Positions 27,363-35,539 of a DNA stretch of 64,000 nt are shown here, one piece after another. The stretch's first letter is position 1, and the number at the start of each line of letters is the position of its first letter. Both the position numbers and the translations under genes were made by a program. Source of the stretch: Planctomycetota bacterium. GTDB lineage: Bacteria; Planctomycetota; UBA11346. The notes beneath the pieces were generated by a model. It saw only the letters and a list, made by a program, of their open reading frames with translations, did not search any database and had not been told where the DNA came from. Location of the stretch: the NCBI GenBank assembly GCA_013816485.1, contig JACDEI010000004.1:1-64000 (forward strand). The letters run 5' to 3'.

Positions 27363-27392
27363 AACCGCTTGCCAGGAACGTTGCAAGCGGTT
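27363..27392 (-). terminator. Hairpin terminator candidate after gyrA
   Basis: A perfect 10-bp stem AACCGCTTGC/GCAAGCGGTT with a 10-nt loop. On the gyrA-sense strand it is followed by GTTTCATAG, a weak U-rich stretch. It lies about 90 nt after the gyrA stop. Nothing else was recognised in the 277-nt gyrA-kinase spacer. Confidence 0.6.
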
Positions 27393-27478
27393 CAGGCATC
27401 CCGCCCAACCTCGCAGCCACCGATCTGACAACGCCTGTCACCCGAGTCCGAGTGCAGGCGCCGGTCATTCCGTCGCCC

Positions 27479-29935
27479 TCAGGTTACCGGAGCATCGCCG
27501 CCATCGTCCGCGGTTATCGGACAACGCGCGACTCCGGTCACCGCGTCACCGGCATCGATGTTGATGATGGTCACGCCCTGCGCCGCGCGACCGGTGGTGC
27601 GGATCTCGTCGATGCGCGTGCGTACCATGGTGCCGGTGCGGGTCATGAGCATCAGCTCTTCGCCAGGTTTGACCGTGAGCGACGCGACCACTGGACCGTT
27701 GCGATCACTGGTCTCGATGTTGATCACTCCTTTGCCACCACGACGCGTGAGGCGGTAGTCCTCGAATGGCGTACGCTTGCCAAAGCCGCGCTCACAGATG
27801 GTCAGCACCTCGCTACCGGGTTCGAGACGGATCAGGCTCACCACCTTCGCGCCTGGGGTGAGTTCAATACCGATAACGCCACCGGTGTCGCGCCCAGTTG
27901 GGCGGCAATCACTTTCGTTGAAGCGACAGGCCTGGCCATCGTTGCTGGCGATTAGCACTTCGTCATTGCCGTGGGTGATGATCACGTCCACCAGCTCGTC
28001 GCCGTCGCCGATCTTGATGCCCTTGATGCCACCAGCGCGCGGATTGCCGTACGCCGCGAGCGCGGTTTTTTTCACTTGGCCCTGCATGGTCGCCATCAGC
28101 AGGAACTGGTCCTCACGGAACTCACGCACCGGGATGACCGCGGTGATGTGTTCGTCCTTCGCCAAGCTGAGCACGTTCGCCAGGTGTTTGCCGCGCGAAG
28201 TGCGCGCGCCTTCGGGAATGTCGTAGACCTTCAGCCAGTAGATCTTGCCGTGGTTGGTGAAGTTCAGCAGATACTGATGATTGGTGGCGGTGAACATCTG
28301 CGAGACGAAGTCCTCGTCATCCTTCAATGATCCACCGCTCACACCTTTGCCGCCACGCCGCTGGATGCGGAAGGTATCGACCGACAGGCGCTTCACGTAG
28401 CCGCTCTTGGTGATCGTGACGACGCAAGGATCGTCTTCGATCAGGTCTTCCATGTTGAAGTCGCCGGCCGCGGCGACGATCTGGCTGCGGCGATCATCTC
28501 CGTACTTCTCGATCAGCATGGCGAGGTCCGCCTTGACGATCGCATGCTTACGTTCGTCGCGGGCGAGGATGTCCTTATAGTCGTTGATGTCGGCCAGCAG
28601 TTCGTCGTGTTCCTTCTGCAATTTGTCGCGCTCCAGCCCGGTCAGACGGCGTAACTGCATGTCGAGAATAGCCTGCGCCTGTGGGTCGCTGAAGCCAAGT
28701 TGTTCGATGAGCCCCTGCTTGGCGACCTCGCCGCTCGGACTGGAACGAATCAGGTTGATGATCTCATCGATGATGTCGATCGCCTTGAGCAGACCGACGA
28801 TGATGTGCAGGCGGGCCTCGTCGCGCGCCAGCCAGAAACGCGTGCGGCGGACGATGACGTCGATGCGGTGTTCGACATACGCCTGGCACATGCGCTTGAG
28901 ATTGAGCGTACGCGGGCGGCCGCCGTCGAGCGCGATCATGTTGATGGCGAAGTTGTACTGGAGGTTGGTGTGCTCCCACAGCTGGTTGAGGATCACGTCC
29001 GGATCCTCGCCCTTCTTCAACTGGATCGCCAGGCGCACACCGTCGCCAATGACGTCGGCGTTGACCTGATACATGCCCTTGATGCGCTCGTCGAGCGCCG
29101 CGCTCTGGATCGATTCCTTGATGGTACCGAGCTTGATGCCGTACGGGATCTCGGTGAAGATCAGCGCATCGCGGCCTTCGATCTGCTCCTGGTGGTACTT
29201 CGCGCGCATGACCACCCGGCCGCGGCCGGTCTCATAGGCCTCGCGGATGCCGGCGGTGCCGCAGATCACAGCTCCGGTGGGGAAGTCCGGGGCGCGGATG
29301 AATTTCATCAGGTCACTGACCGTGCAGGCCGGGTGGTCGACCAGGTGGATGATCGCCTGGCAGACTTCGGTGAGGTTGTGCGATGGAATGTTGGTGGCCA
29401 TGCCCACGGCGATGCCCGAGCTGCCATTGACCAGCAGGTTGGGGATCTTTGCCGGCAGCACCGTCGGCTCGTCGAGTAGGCCGTTGTAGTTCGGACGGTG
29501 ATCGACGGTATTGAACTGGATGTCCTCGATCATCTCACCGGTGATGCGCGACATGCGCGCCTCGGTGTAACGATAGGCCGCCGCCGAGTCGCCGTCGATC
29601 GAGCCGAAGTTGCCCTGGCCATCGACCAGCATGTAGCGCAGGGAAAACTCCTGCGCCATGCGCACCATCGCGTCATAGACCGACGAATCGCCGTGCGGGT
29701 GGTAGTTGCCAAGTGCGTAACCGACGATCTGGGCCGACTTCTGGTACTTGGCCGTGGCCGTCAGGTTGAGATCGCGCATCGACTGAAGGATGCGGCGATG
29801 GACAGGCTTGAGACCATCACGGACGTCCGGCAGCGCGCGATCCACCAGCACGCTCATGGCGTAGGTGAGGTAGCTTTCCTTCATCTCCTCTTCGATCAGG
29901 AGGTCGCGGTTGCCAGAAGTCTTGTCGATGGTCAT
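27479..29935 (-). CDS. gyrA: DNA gyrase subunit A
   Basis: An 818-residue GyrA, the breakage-reunion subunit that introduces negative supercoils together with GyrB (not in this window). The winged-helix core starts at [20 protein letters not shown]. The quinolone-resistance region [17 protein letters not shown] (79-95) has Ser84 and Asp88, the quinolone-sensitive residues. The active-site tyrosine is Tyr123 in RYTEAR. The GyrA box QRRGGKG separates it from topoisomerase IV ParC. The C-terminal pinwheel blades are present, ending without a long acidic tail. The spacer upstream (29936-30590) is almost entirely repeats. Confidence 0.98.
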   Translation of the reverse strand: MTIDKTSGNRDLLIEEEMKESYLTYAMSVLVDRALPDVRDGLKPVHRRILQSMRDLNLTATAKYQKSAQIVGYALGNYHPHGDSSVYDAMVRMAQEFSLRYMLVDGQGNFGSIDGDSAAAYRYTEARMSRITGEMIEDIQFNTVDHRPNYNGLLDEPTVLPAKIPNLLVNGSSGIAVGMATNIPSHNLTEVCQAIIHLVDHPACTVSDLMKFIRAPDFPTGAVICGTAGIREAYETGRGRVVMRAKYHQEQIEGRDALIFTEIPYGIKLGTIKESIQSAALDERIKGMYQVNADVIGDGVRLAIQLKKGEDPDVILNQLWEHTNLQYNFAINMIALDGGRPRTLNLKRMCQAYVEHRIDVIVRRTRFWLARDEARLHIIVGLLKAIDIIDEIINLIRSSPSGEVAKQGLIEQLGFSDPQAQAILDMQLRRLTGLERDKLQKEHDELLADINDYKDILARDERKHAIVKADLAMLIEKYGDDRRSQIVAAAGDFNMEDLIEDDPCVVTITKSGYVKRLSVDTFRIQRRGGKGVSGGSLKDDEDFVSQMFTATNHQYLLNFTNHGKIYWLKVYDIPEGARTSRGKHLANVLSLAKDEHITAVIPVREFREDQFLLMATMQGQVKKTALAAYGNPRAGGIKGIKIGDGDELVDVIITHGNDEVLIASNDGQACRFNESDCRPTGRDTGGVIGIELTPGAKVVSLIRLEPGSEVLTICERGFGKRTPFEDYRLTRRGGKGVINIETSDRNGPVVASLTVKPGEELMLMTRTGTMVRTRIDEIRTTGRAAQGVTIINIDAGDAVTGVARCPITADDGGDAPVT

Positions 29936-30009
29936 CGGTGCTCCGAAAGAGGATCGGGGGAGTATGGTTCGGACCCCGTCCTGGCAAGGCGGATGGTGGT
30001 TTCATTTCT

Positions 30010-30530
30010 TGGGGGCATTGCCCCCACGGCCTACGGCCTGCCCCCACGGGCTTTGTCGTCGCTCGATTTCGTCGCAGACGCGACGAAATCGTGGGCGGAT
30101 GGGCTGCGCCCATTCTATCCGCCCACCGCCACTCGGCGCCCGAAGACTACTTCCGCCCCACGGTCTACGGCCTGCCCCCACGGGCTTTGTCGTCGCTCGA
30201 TTTCGTCGCAGACGCGACGAAATCGTGGGCGGATGGGCTGCGCCCATTGTATCCGCCCACTGCCACTCGGCGCCCGGGTTGCGTCCACGGCCTGCGGCCT
30301 GCCCCCACGGGCTTTGTCGTCGCTCGATTTCGTCGCAGACGCGACGAAATCGTGGGCGGATGGGCTGCGCCCATTGTATCCGCCCACCGCCACTCGGCGC
30401 CCGGGTAGCGTCCACGGCCTGTGGCTCATTTTCTTCGCTGACGCGAAAAAACGTGGGCGGATGGGCTGCGCCCCTGTATCGAACAACAGTCGGACAACAG
30501 GATCCGCCCACCGCCACTCGGCGCCCGGGT
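30010..30530 (+). repeat. Tandem array of GTGGGCGGAT-core repeats, copy 3 locus
   Basis: Four tandem units filling the 655-nt spacer between the Bax-1 gene and gyrA. The core GTGGGCGGAT occurs at 30091, 30225, 30352 and 30453, so spacings are 134, 127 and about 101 bp. Units 1-3 also carry a stem GATTTCGTCG/CGACGAAATC; unit 4 is degenerate. Orientation is opposite to 11312-11489 and 15400-15576. No gene is visible in the spacer, and the gyrA promoter must lie within or beside the array. Confidence 0.92.
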
Positions 30531-30590
30531 TAAACGACTGGAGCGGGGAGGTACTTCCCCGCTCCGTCGATCATCCGCCAACTCGTATGG

Positions 30591-31358
30591 TCAGTCGTCA
30601 GACGCGCGCAGCTTGGCCAGCAGGCGCAGGATCTCGATGTAGAGCCACACCAGGGTGACCATCAGGCCGAAGGCGCCGAGCCATTCCATCCACTTGGGCG
30701 CGCGATTGCTGGCACCGTCCTCGATGACCTTGAAATCGACCACCAAGCTGAGCGCCGCCAGGGTGATGCACAGGATGCTGAAGCCGATGCCGATCGGGCC
30801 GTTGCCGTAGAGCATGCCGGTGATGCCATAGCCGATTCCGAAGAGGTTGAGGACGAACAGGATGCCGATGCCGAGCATCAGACCCGCAACCGCGCCCATG
30901 ACACCCTTCATGAAGCCACTGGTGGCCTTGATCACGCCCGCGCGGTAGAGGAACAACATGCCCAGCAGGGTGCCGGTGGTGAAGGCGGCGGCGAGCAATG
31001 GGAGCCCAGGATAGATGGATTCCATGTACATGGTGAAACCGCCGACGAAGAGGCCTTGCGCTGCGGCATAGAGAATGCCGGTGAACATCGCCAAGCGTTT
31101 GGCGAACATGGTGATCAGGGCCAGCACCAAGCCGGCGATCATGCCGCCGAACATGAACGGCTGGACCTTGGCCATGTCGGGCTCGCCATTGTTCCAGAAG
31201 GTGTCGAACAGCCACCACATGACCGCCAGCATGATCACCAACAGCAGGCCGGTCTTCATGATCGTGCCATTGACGGTCATGGCATTGGCGTCAGCCAGAC
31301 CGCCCTCACGGTCGGCGATATCGCCCCACTGTTTTTCGCTGAGGACGGGGTTGCTCAT
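30591..31358 (-). CDS. Bax inhibitor-1/YccA family membrane protein
   Basis: A 255-residue integral membrane protein with about seven hydrophobic spans beginning near residue 35 (TGLLLVIMLAVMWWLF). The end of the family core is recognisable (IEDGASNRAPKWMEWLGAFGLMVTLVWLYIEILRLLAKL). Bacterial members (YccA, YbhL, BsYetJ) act as pH-sensitive calcium leak channels or modulate FtsH. Which applies here is unknown. ATG 31358 has a strong AGGAGA site 7 nt upstream; the longer frame to 32108 is antisense noise through the acetyltransferase gene. Leftward, downstream of the GNAT gene. Confidence 0.92.
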   Translation of the reverse strand: MSNPVLSEKQWGDIADREGGLADANAMTVNGTIMKTGLLLVIMLAVMWWLFDTFWNNGEPDMAKVQPFMFGGMIAGLVLALITMFAKRLAMFTGILYAAAQGLFVGGFTMYMESIYPGLPLLAAAFTTGTLLGMLFLYRAGVIKATSGFMKGVMGAVAGLMLGIGILFVLNLFGIGYGITGMLYGNGPIGIGFSILCITLAALSLVVDFKVIEDGASNRAPKWMEWLGAFGLMVTLVWLYIEILRLLAKLRASDD

Positions 31359-31570
31359 GGTGATCTCCTGGGCGGCAGAGTCTGAATGGAAACGCACCCC
31401 CGCAAGGGGTCGCCCTGGCGCGGTGTTCCGGCGGACGAAAGCGGTAGCGATCGTGTGATCATGGCTATGCCAGTGGACCTTCCCACCTCTAAGCAGGGCA
31501 GGTGCTGCACGAATGACGGGTTTATCCGTGGAACTGGCAGCTGCCCCGCAGCCCGCTATCGGGCTCAGTC

Positions 31571-32068
31571 TCAACCGGGTTTCTGGGCCAACTTCTGCAA
31601 CCACTCCCCGCTCAGGCGGTAGGTGGTCCAGGCACTCGTCGGAGTCGCGCCCAGGGTCTCGAAGAACTCGATCGCCACGGTGTTCCACAACAGCACGGTG
31701 AAGTCGACACGACCGTATTGGCGCTCGACCGCGGTCTTGGCCAGGAAGCGCAGCAGGCCGGTGGCAATGCCGCGGTTCCGGAACTCTTCTTTGACGTAAA
31801 TATCTTCCAGATAAAGGCCGCGTTTGGCTGCGAAGGTCGAATAGCTCTGGAAGAACACCGCCATGCCGACCGGCTGGCCGTCGAGGAAGGCGAGCACCGT
31901 CTCGATCACCCGGTCCTTGCTGCTGAGTTCCGCCTGCAGGGTCTCGACCGTCGAATTGTTGGGCAGGCGTTCGAAGGCGGCGAAGTCCGCGATCATCGCA
32001 TTGAGCGTCACCGCGTCGTCCACGGTAGCCATGCGTACGACCAATCCGGGGACCTCTTTCGGCGACAC
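31571..32068 (-). CDS. GNAT family N-acetyltransferase, diamine-acetyltransferase-like
   Basis: A 165-residue acetyltransferase. The pattern QPVGMAVFFQSYSTFAAKRGLYLEDIYVKEEFRNRGIATGLL resembles spermidine/spermine and other diamine N-acetyltransferases; RNRGIA is the acetyl-CoA pyrophosphate loop. The WNTVAIEFFETLGATPTSAW segment completes the fold. The start chosen is GTG 32068, because a textbook AGGAGG lies 6 nt upstream; the frame runs on to 32173 without a ribosome site. The substrate (polyamine or other amine) is not proven. Divergent from rimO across 257 nt. Confidence 0.9.
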   Translation of the reverse strand: MSPKEVPGLVVRMATVDDAVTLNAMIADFAAFERLPNNSTVETLQAELSSKDRVIETVLAFLDGQPVGMAVFFQSYSTFAAKRGLYLEDIYVKEEFRNRGIATGLLRFLAKTAVERQYGRVDFTVLLWNTVAIEFFETLGATPTSAWTTYRLSGEWLQKLAQKPG

Positions 32069-32325
32069 GCGACCTCCTAACGGGCGCGGAGTAGAGCCGT
32101 GGCTGCAACGATCGTCAAGCTGCGCCATACAGCATTTGATGTTCCGGTAACCGCTCAGGCCGAGACCGATCACCTCCCACAGTGGCGGGCGCCGGGTGGC
32201 GGTGGCGGTGGGACCCTACGGAGAAAGACCCTGAATCTGCCATCGGGAGAGCGCGAAACCGGGTGGTAGAGCGCCTGGGCAGACCCGCTTTGCTTATCCA
32301 CGAGACAACCGATGCTCCGCGCCCC

Positions 32326-33621
32326 ATGCCCAGCCGTACCGCCGCACTCATCAGCCTCGGCTGTTCGAAGAACCTCGCCGACAGCGAAGACCTCGTCACC
32401 GCCCTCAAATCGGTCGACTTCGGCCTGACCAAGGACCTGGCGACCGCCGACCTGGTGCTAATCAACACCTGCGGCTTCATCGAAGGGGCCAAGCAGGAGT
32501 CGATCGGGCACATCCTGGCCGCTGCGGAGGGCCGCAAGGAAGGCGCCAAGCTGTTCGTCGCTGGCTGCCTGACCGAGCGCTACCTGACGGAGTTGCAGGC
32601 TGACATCCCCGAAGTCGACCAGTGGGTGACCTTCAAGGACTACGACCGCTTCCCGGCGGTGGTGAAGAAGCACTTCACGGGCATCCCCGAGCACCGCTTG
32701 CGCCACGACCAGCGCAGCCAGCTCACCCCCCCGCACTTCGCCTTCCTGAAGATCGCCGAAGGCTGCGACAACACCTGCAACTTCTGCGCCATCCCGCTGT
32801 TTCGTGGCAAGCACAAGTCGCGACCGCAGGAAGACCTGCTCAAGCAGGCCAAGGAATTGGCCAAGCGCGGGGTGAAGGAGATCAACCTGATCTCGCAGCA
32901 CCTCGACTACTACGGCCAGGACCTCTACGGCGAGAAGCGCCTGCCGCAGTTGGTGCGCGCCATCGCCAAGGCCGCGCCCGATTCGTGGCTGCGCTTACAC
33001 TACTGCTACCCCAACGACTTCACCGAGGAGCTGATCGCCGCCATGGCCGAAACTCCGAACGTGGTGAAGTACGTCGACATGCCGATCCAGCACGGCGCCA
33101 ACCGCACGCTGGCCGCGATGGGCCGGCGCACCACCCGCGAGCAGATCACCGATCGTCTGGACCGCATCCGTGCGGCCATGCCAGACGTGGTGCTGCGCAC
33201 CAGTTTCATCGTCGGCTTCCCAGGGGAACGCGACGAAGACTTCGCCGGGCTGCTCGACTTCGCCAAGGAACAAAAGTTCGACTCGGTCGGCTGCTTCCAG
33301 TACAGCGATGAAGACGGCACCACCGCCGAGAAGATGAAGCTCAAGGTCGACGCCGAGGTCATCAAGGAACGCCACCACGCGTTCATGTCGCAGCAGAAGA
33401 AGCTGCATCGTGCGAAGCTGAAACGCTGGATCGGCAAGGAGTTCAAGGTCCTGGTCGACACCCAGCGCGACTTCGGCGAGTTCGCCACGCGCCATTACGG
33501 CCAAGCGAGCGAGGTCGACGGCGCGACGCTGGTCAGTGGCGAAGGCCTCGCGGTCGGCGATTGGGCGACGGTGCGCATCACCGGCGCCAAGGGTTACGAT
33601 CTGCAGGCGGAGCTGGTGTGA
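32326..33621 (+). CDS. rimO: Ribosomal protein S12 methylthiotransferase RimO
   Basis: A 431-residue radical-SAM enzyme that methylthiolates Asp89 of ribosomal protein S12. The N-terminal methylthiotransferase cysteines are Cys13 (LGCSKN), Cys49 (NTCGF) and Cys81 (AGCLTE). The radical-SAM cluster is Cys147, Cys151 and Cys154 in EGCDNTCNFCAIP. VLRTSFIVGFPGERDEDF is characteristic, and a TRAM domain forms the last 70 residues. The absence of MiaB-type features and the LGCSKN opening favour RimO. ATG 32326 begins the conserved part. Its stop overlaps the next gene as GTGA at 33618. Confidence 0.95.
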   Translation: MPSRTAALISLGCSKNLADSEDLVTALKSVDFGLTKDLATADLVLINTCGFIEGAKQESIGHILAAAEGRKEGAKLFVAGCLTERYLTELQADIPEVDQWVTFKDYDRFPAVVKKHFTGIPEHRLRHDQRSQLTPPHFAFLKIAEGCDNTCNFCAIPLFRGKHKSRPQEDLLKQAKELAKRGVKEINLISQHLDYYGQDLYGEKRLPQLVRAIAKAAPDSWLRLHYCYPNDFTEELIAAMAETPNVVKYVDMPIQHGANRTLAAMGRRTTREQITDRLDRIRAAMPDVVLRTSFIVGFPGERDEDFAGLLDFAKEQKFDSVGCFQYSDEDGTTAEKMKLKVDAEVIKERHHAFMSQQKKLHRAKLKRWIGKEFKVLVDTQRDFGEFATRHYGQASEVDGATLVSGEGLAVGDWATVRITGAKGYDLQAELV

Positions 33622-34568
33622 GCGGGAACGTCCGGAGTCCGGGGTCCGGGATCCGGGGTCTCGTAGGACTCTGCGGGAACGTCCGGAGTCCGGGGTCCGG
33701 GGTCCGGGGTCTCGTAGGACTCGGTCTGCTGCTGTTGACCCTGGTGGCGTGCGGCGATCCACGTGATCAGTCCAACCGACCGCTGGCCGAAGAACAACCG
33801 CCCGTGGCAAAAGACACCGAACCAACCCAGGCACAATCGCCGCCACTCATCAAGCCGGGATTGTTGTGGGTGCAGGAACTGCTGACCTTCCATCAGCAGG
33901 CCCCGACCATCACCGCCGACCTGATGATCCTGGTGAAGCCGACCGATGGTGACTCGATCCTCTTCGAGATCAGCCTGTGGTGCCCAGAGGACGGCCGCAT
34001 CCGGCTGAAGTGCTCAAAGCTCAACGTCGACTTCATCGACGCGCTGGTGCAGAAGAACGGCGACTTCGTGCTCGAACTGGTGCGCAGCAAGGAGGTCGTG
34101 CGCGGCAACCTGCGCGACATCCACGTCTTCGACCAGGAGCGCAAGGTCATCGGCCCACCGTTCCTCACCTACCTGTCGCTGCTAGTGCAGGAGGCCAAGT
34201 CCGGCCCGGTACCAGATCGCGGCGTGACCAAGGGCGGCGATGGCAAAGTCGAAGCCAAAGACCACGTCACCGGTCTGCTGGTCGGCGTCGACATCAACCC
34301 CGACGACACGGTGAAATCCAAGACCTACTTCGATGAGCCAGGCAAACCGGCGGTGCGCCTCGACTACTTCCGCTACAAGGCCTTCGCCCACCTGCAGCGC
34401 CCGACCCAGATGCAACTGACCGTGCCCGGCGACCCCACCAGCTACACGGTGCGTTTACGTCAGCTCGACGCAGTACCCGCGATCAGCCCCGATCGCATGC
34501 GCTTCACGCCGTCCAATGGATCGACGGAAATCGGACTGGAAGAGTTCCTCAAGCGGTTGCGGGACTGA
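33618..34568 (+). CDS. Predicted lipoprotein of unknown function
   Basis: A 316-residue lipoprotein whose N-terminus is built from two 17-residue copies (GNVRSPGSG(I/V)RGLVGL) followed by LGLLLLTLVAC. Cys45 is the lipidation site of a good lipobox (LVAC), so the mature protein starts CGDPRDQSN. The start is a GTG overlapping the rimO stop (GTGA); the signal peptide n-region is therefore made from a 51-bp tandem repeat, which is unusual. The mature part (SILFEISLWCPEDGRIRLKC, DFVLELVRSKEVVRGNL) is beta-rich and faintly resembles LolA/outer-membrane lipoprotein-sorting folds, but no family is assigned. Its 3' end overlaps the convergent doc gene by 114 nt. Confidence 0.78.
   Translation: MSGNVRSPGSGIRGLVGLCGNVRSPGSGVRGLVGLGLLLLTLVACGDPRDQSNRPLAEEQPPVAKDTEPTQAQSPPLIKPGLLWVQELLTFHQQAPTITADLMILVKPTDGDSILFEISLWCPEDGRIRLKCSKLNVDFIDALVQKNGDFVLELVRSKEVVRGNLRDIHVFDQERKVIGPPFLTYLSLLVQEAKSGPVPDRGVTKGGDGKVEAKDHVTGLLVGVDINPDDTVKSKTYFDEPGKPAVRLDYFRYKAFAHLQRPTQMQLTVPGDPTSYTVRLRQLDAVPAISPDRMRFTPSNGSTEIGLEEFLKRLRD
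33622..33723 (+). repeat. 51-bp tandem duplication built of TCCGGGGT words
   Basis: Two adjacent 51-bp units (33622-33672 and 33673-33723) with two differences. Each contains three to four copies of an 8-nt word TCCGGAGT/TCCGGGGT. It is in frame and encodes the n-region of the lipoprotein signal peptide. The word is related to TCCGGAAG at 20066-20192. Confidence 0.95.
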
Positions 34569-34955
34569 GGCGCTAAGCCGTCGTCGAGTGGACGGCTGTG
34601 GGCGCGGATCCCGCGACGCCTTGCCCGCAGCAACCGCAAGCACGAGATCGGCATAGGCATCCGCATCAACATCGATGAAGACACCGTTGATTTCCAGGAA
34701 CGCCAATGCCGCCATCCCACCCACCCGTTTGTTGCCATCGATGAACGGGTGATTCATCGCCAGACTGAACAGGTAAGCGGACGCCATCTCGTAGAGATCC
34801 GAGTGCAACCATTTGCCGCCGAAGGACGCACTCGGCTGTGACAGCGCTGAGCGCAGCAGCCCTGCGTCCCGGAGACCAGCACTGCCCCCATACCGCTCAA
34901 GCTGATCGAGGTGGATCACGTGGACCTCCTCCTCACTCAGGAAGATCGGATCCAT
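34455..34955 (-). CDS. doc: Doc/Fic family toxin with extended C-terminus
   Basis: A 166-residue death-on-curing type protein. The Fic motif is HPFIDGNKR (69-77), with Lys in place of the second Gly, as in Doc kinases that phosphorylate EF-Tu and stop translation. The N-terminal half (HLDQLERYGGSAGLRDAGLLRSALSQP) is typical Doc. Normal Doc proteins end near residue 120-130. Here about 45 further residues (from RDPRPQPSTRR) are arginine- and proline-rich and run antisense to the lipoprotein gene, so a frameshift near 34610-34630 or loss of the original stop is likely. It is 3 nt downstream of its antitoxin gene. Activity of the altered protein is uncertain. Confidence 0.85.
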   Translation of the reverse strand: MDPIFLSEEEVHVIHLDQLERYGGSAGLRDAGLLRSALSQPSASFGGKWLHSDLYEMASAYLFSLAMNHPFIDGNKRVGGMAALAFLEINGVFIDVDADAYADLVLAVAAGKASRDPRPQPSTRRRLSASVPQPLEELFQSDFRRSIGRREAHAIGADRGYCVELT

Positions 34956-34958
34956 GGC

Positions 34959-35186
34959 TCAATTCGCCAAACGCTTGAACGCCTTCGCATAGCGCTTGTT
35001 GATGCTTTCCAATGCCGCCTCGAAGCGTTTGCGCCGGGCGGGATCGGCCACTGGCGTCACCAGGAGCGATTTGCCGTCCGTCGAGACCTCCAACGAAGTT
35101 TCCGCATCGATCTTCAGCAGATCAAGGATCGGCTTGTCGATGATGAGCGCGTAGCTGTTGCCGTGCTTGGTGAGGGTCTTGACCAT
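34959..35186 (-). CDS. AbrB/MazE-type antitoxin
   Basis: A 75-residue SpoVT-AbrB domain protein (MVKTLTKHGNSYALIIDKPILDLL; SLEVSTDGKSLLVTPV), a swapped-hairpin DNA-binding fold used by MazE-like antitoxins. The C-terminal basic helix (RRKRFEAALESINKRYAKAFKRL) would bind the toxin. Doc is classically paired with Phd; here it is paired with an AbrB-type protein, a combination also found in other genomes. As the first gene it should repress the two-gene operon by binding near its own start, in the 35187-35250 region. Confidence 0.9.
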   Translation of the reverse strand: MVKTLTKHGNSYALIIDKPILDLLKIDAETSLEVSTDGKSLLVTPVADPARRKRFEAALESINKRYAKAFKRLAN

Positions 35187-35328
35187 GGCGGGACTCCGTA
35201 GTCACAATGTATCACCAAACGCCAGTGAGCAACCTCCACGTCTCGGACCATGCGCAGACCCGAACAGCGATGGTACGGATGGGCGTTTGGTGGCACGGGC
35301 ATCTCGCCCGTGATCAGAACTTCAAGAT

Positions 35329-35517
35329 CACGGGCGAGACGCCAATGCTGGAAAGCTAACGAAACGGATATTCCGCCACAAAGGCACGAAGACACGAAGT
35401 GTAAAGAAAAGGGCTCTTCCCCCTTGTCACCTTCGTGTCTTCGTGTCTTCGTGCCTTCGTGGCAAAAAAATCTGCGGTTGTTGGCCTTAGCTTTCCACCA
35501 TTGGCGGGACGCCCGTG
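35329..35517. repeat. Nested CACGAAG-word inverted repeat, copy 2
   Basis: Outer arms of 31 bp (35329-35359 and 35487-35517; four mismatches) enclose inner arms of 25 bp (35375-35399 and 35439-35463; one mismatch). The inner arms are tandem heptamers CACGAAG, as in 9754-9912. A further small hairpin (CACGGGC...GCCCGTG) sits at the left edge. It fills most of the 353-nt spacer 35187-35539 between the antitoxin and gltX; no gene is seen there. Confidence 0.92.
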
Positions 35518-35539
35518 CCACCAACAGCACCCCTCCCGA

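Noticed and set aside
30010-30530. CRISPR-like appearance of the tandem array
   Set aside because: Units are over 100 bp with internal palindromes and variable spacing, with no unique spacers and no cas genes.
32069-32173. Longer start of the GNAT gene
   Set aside because: No ribosome site, whereas GTG 32068 has AGGAGG 6 nt upstream.
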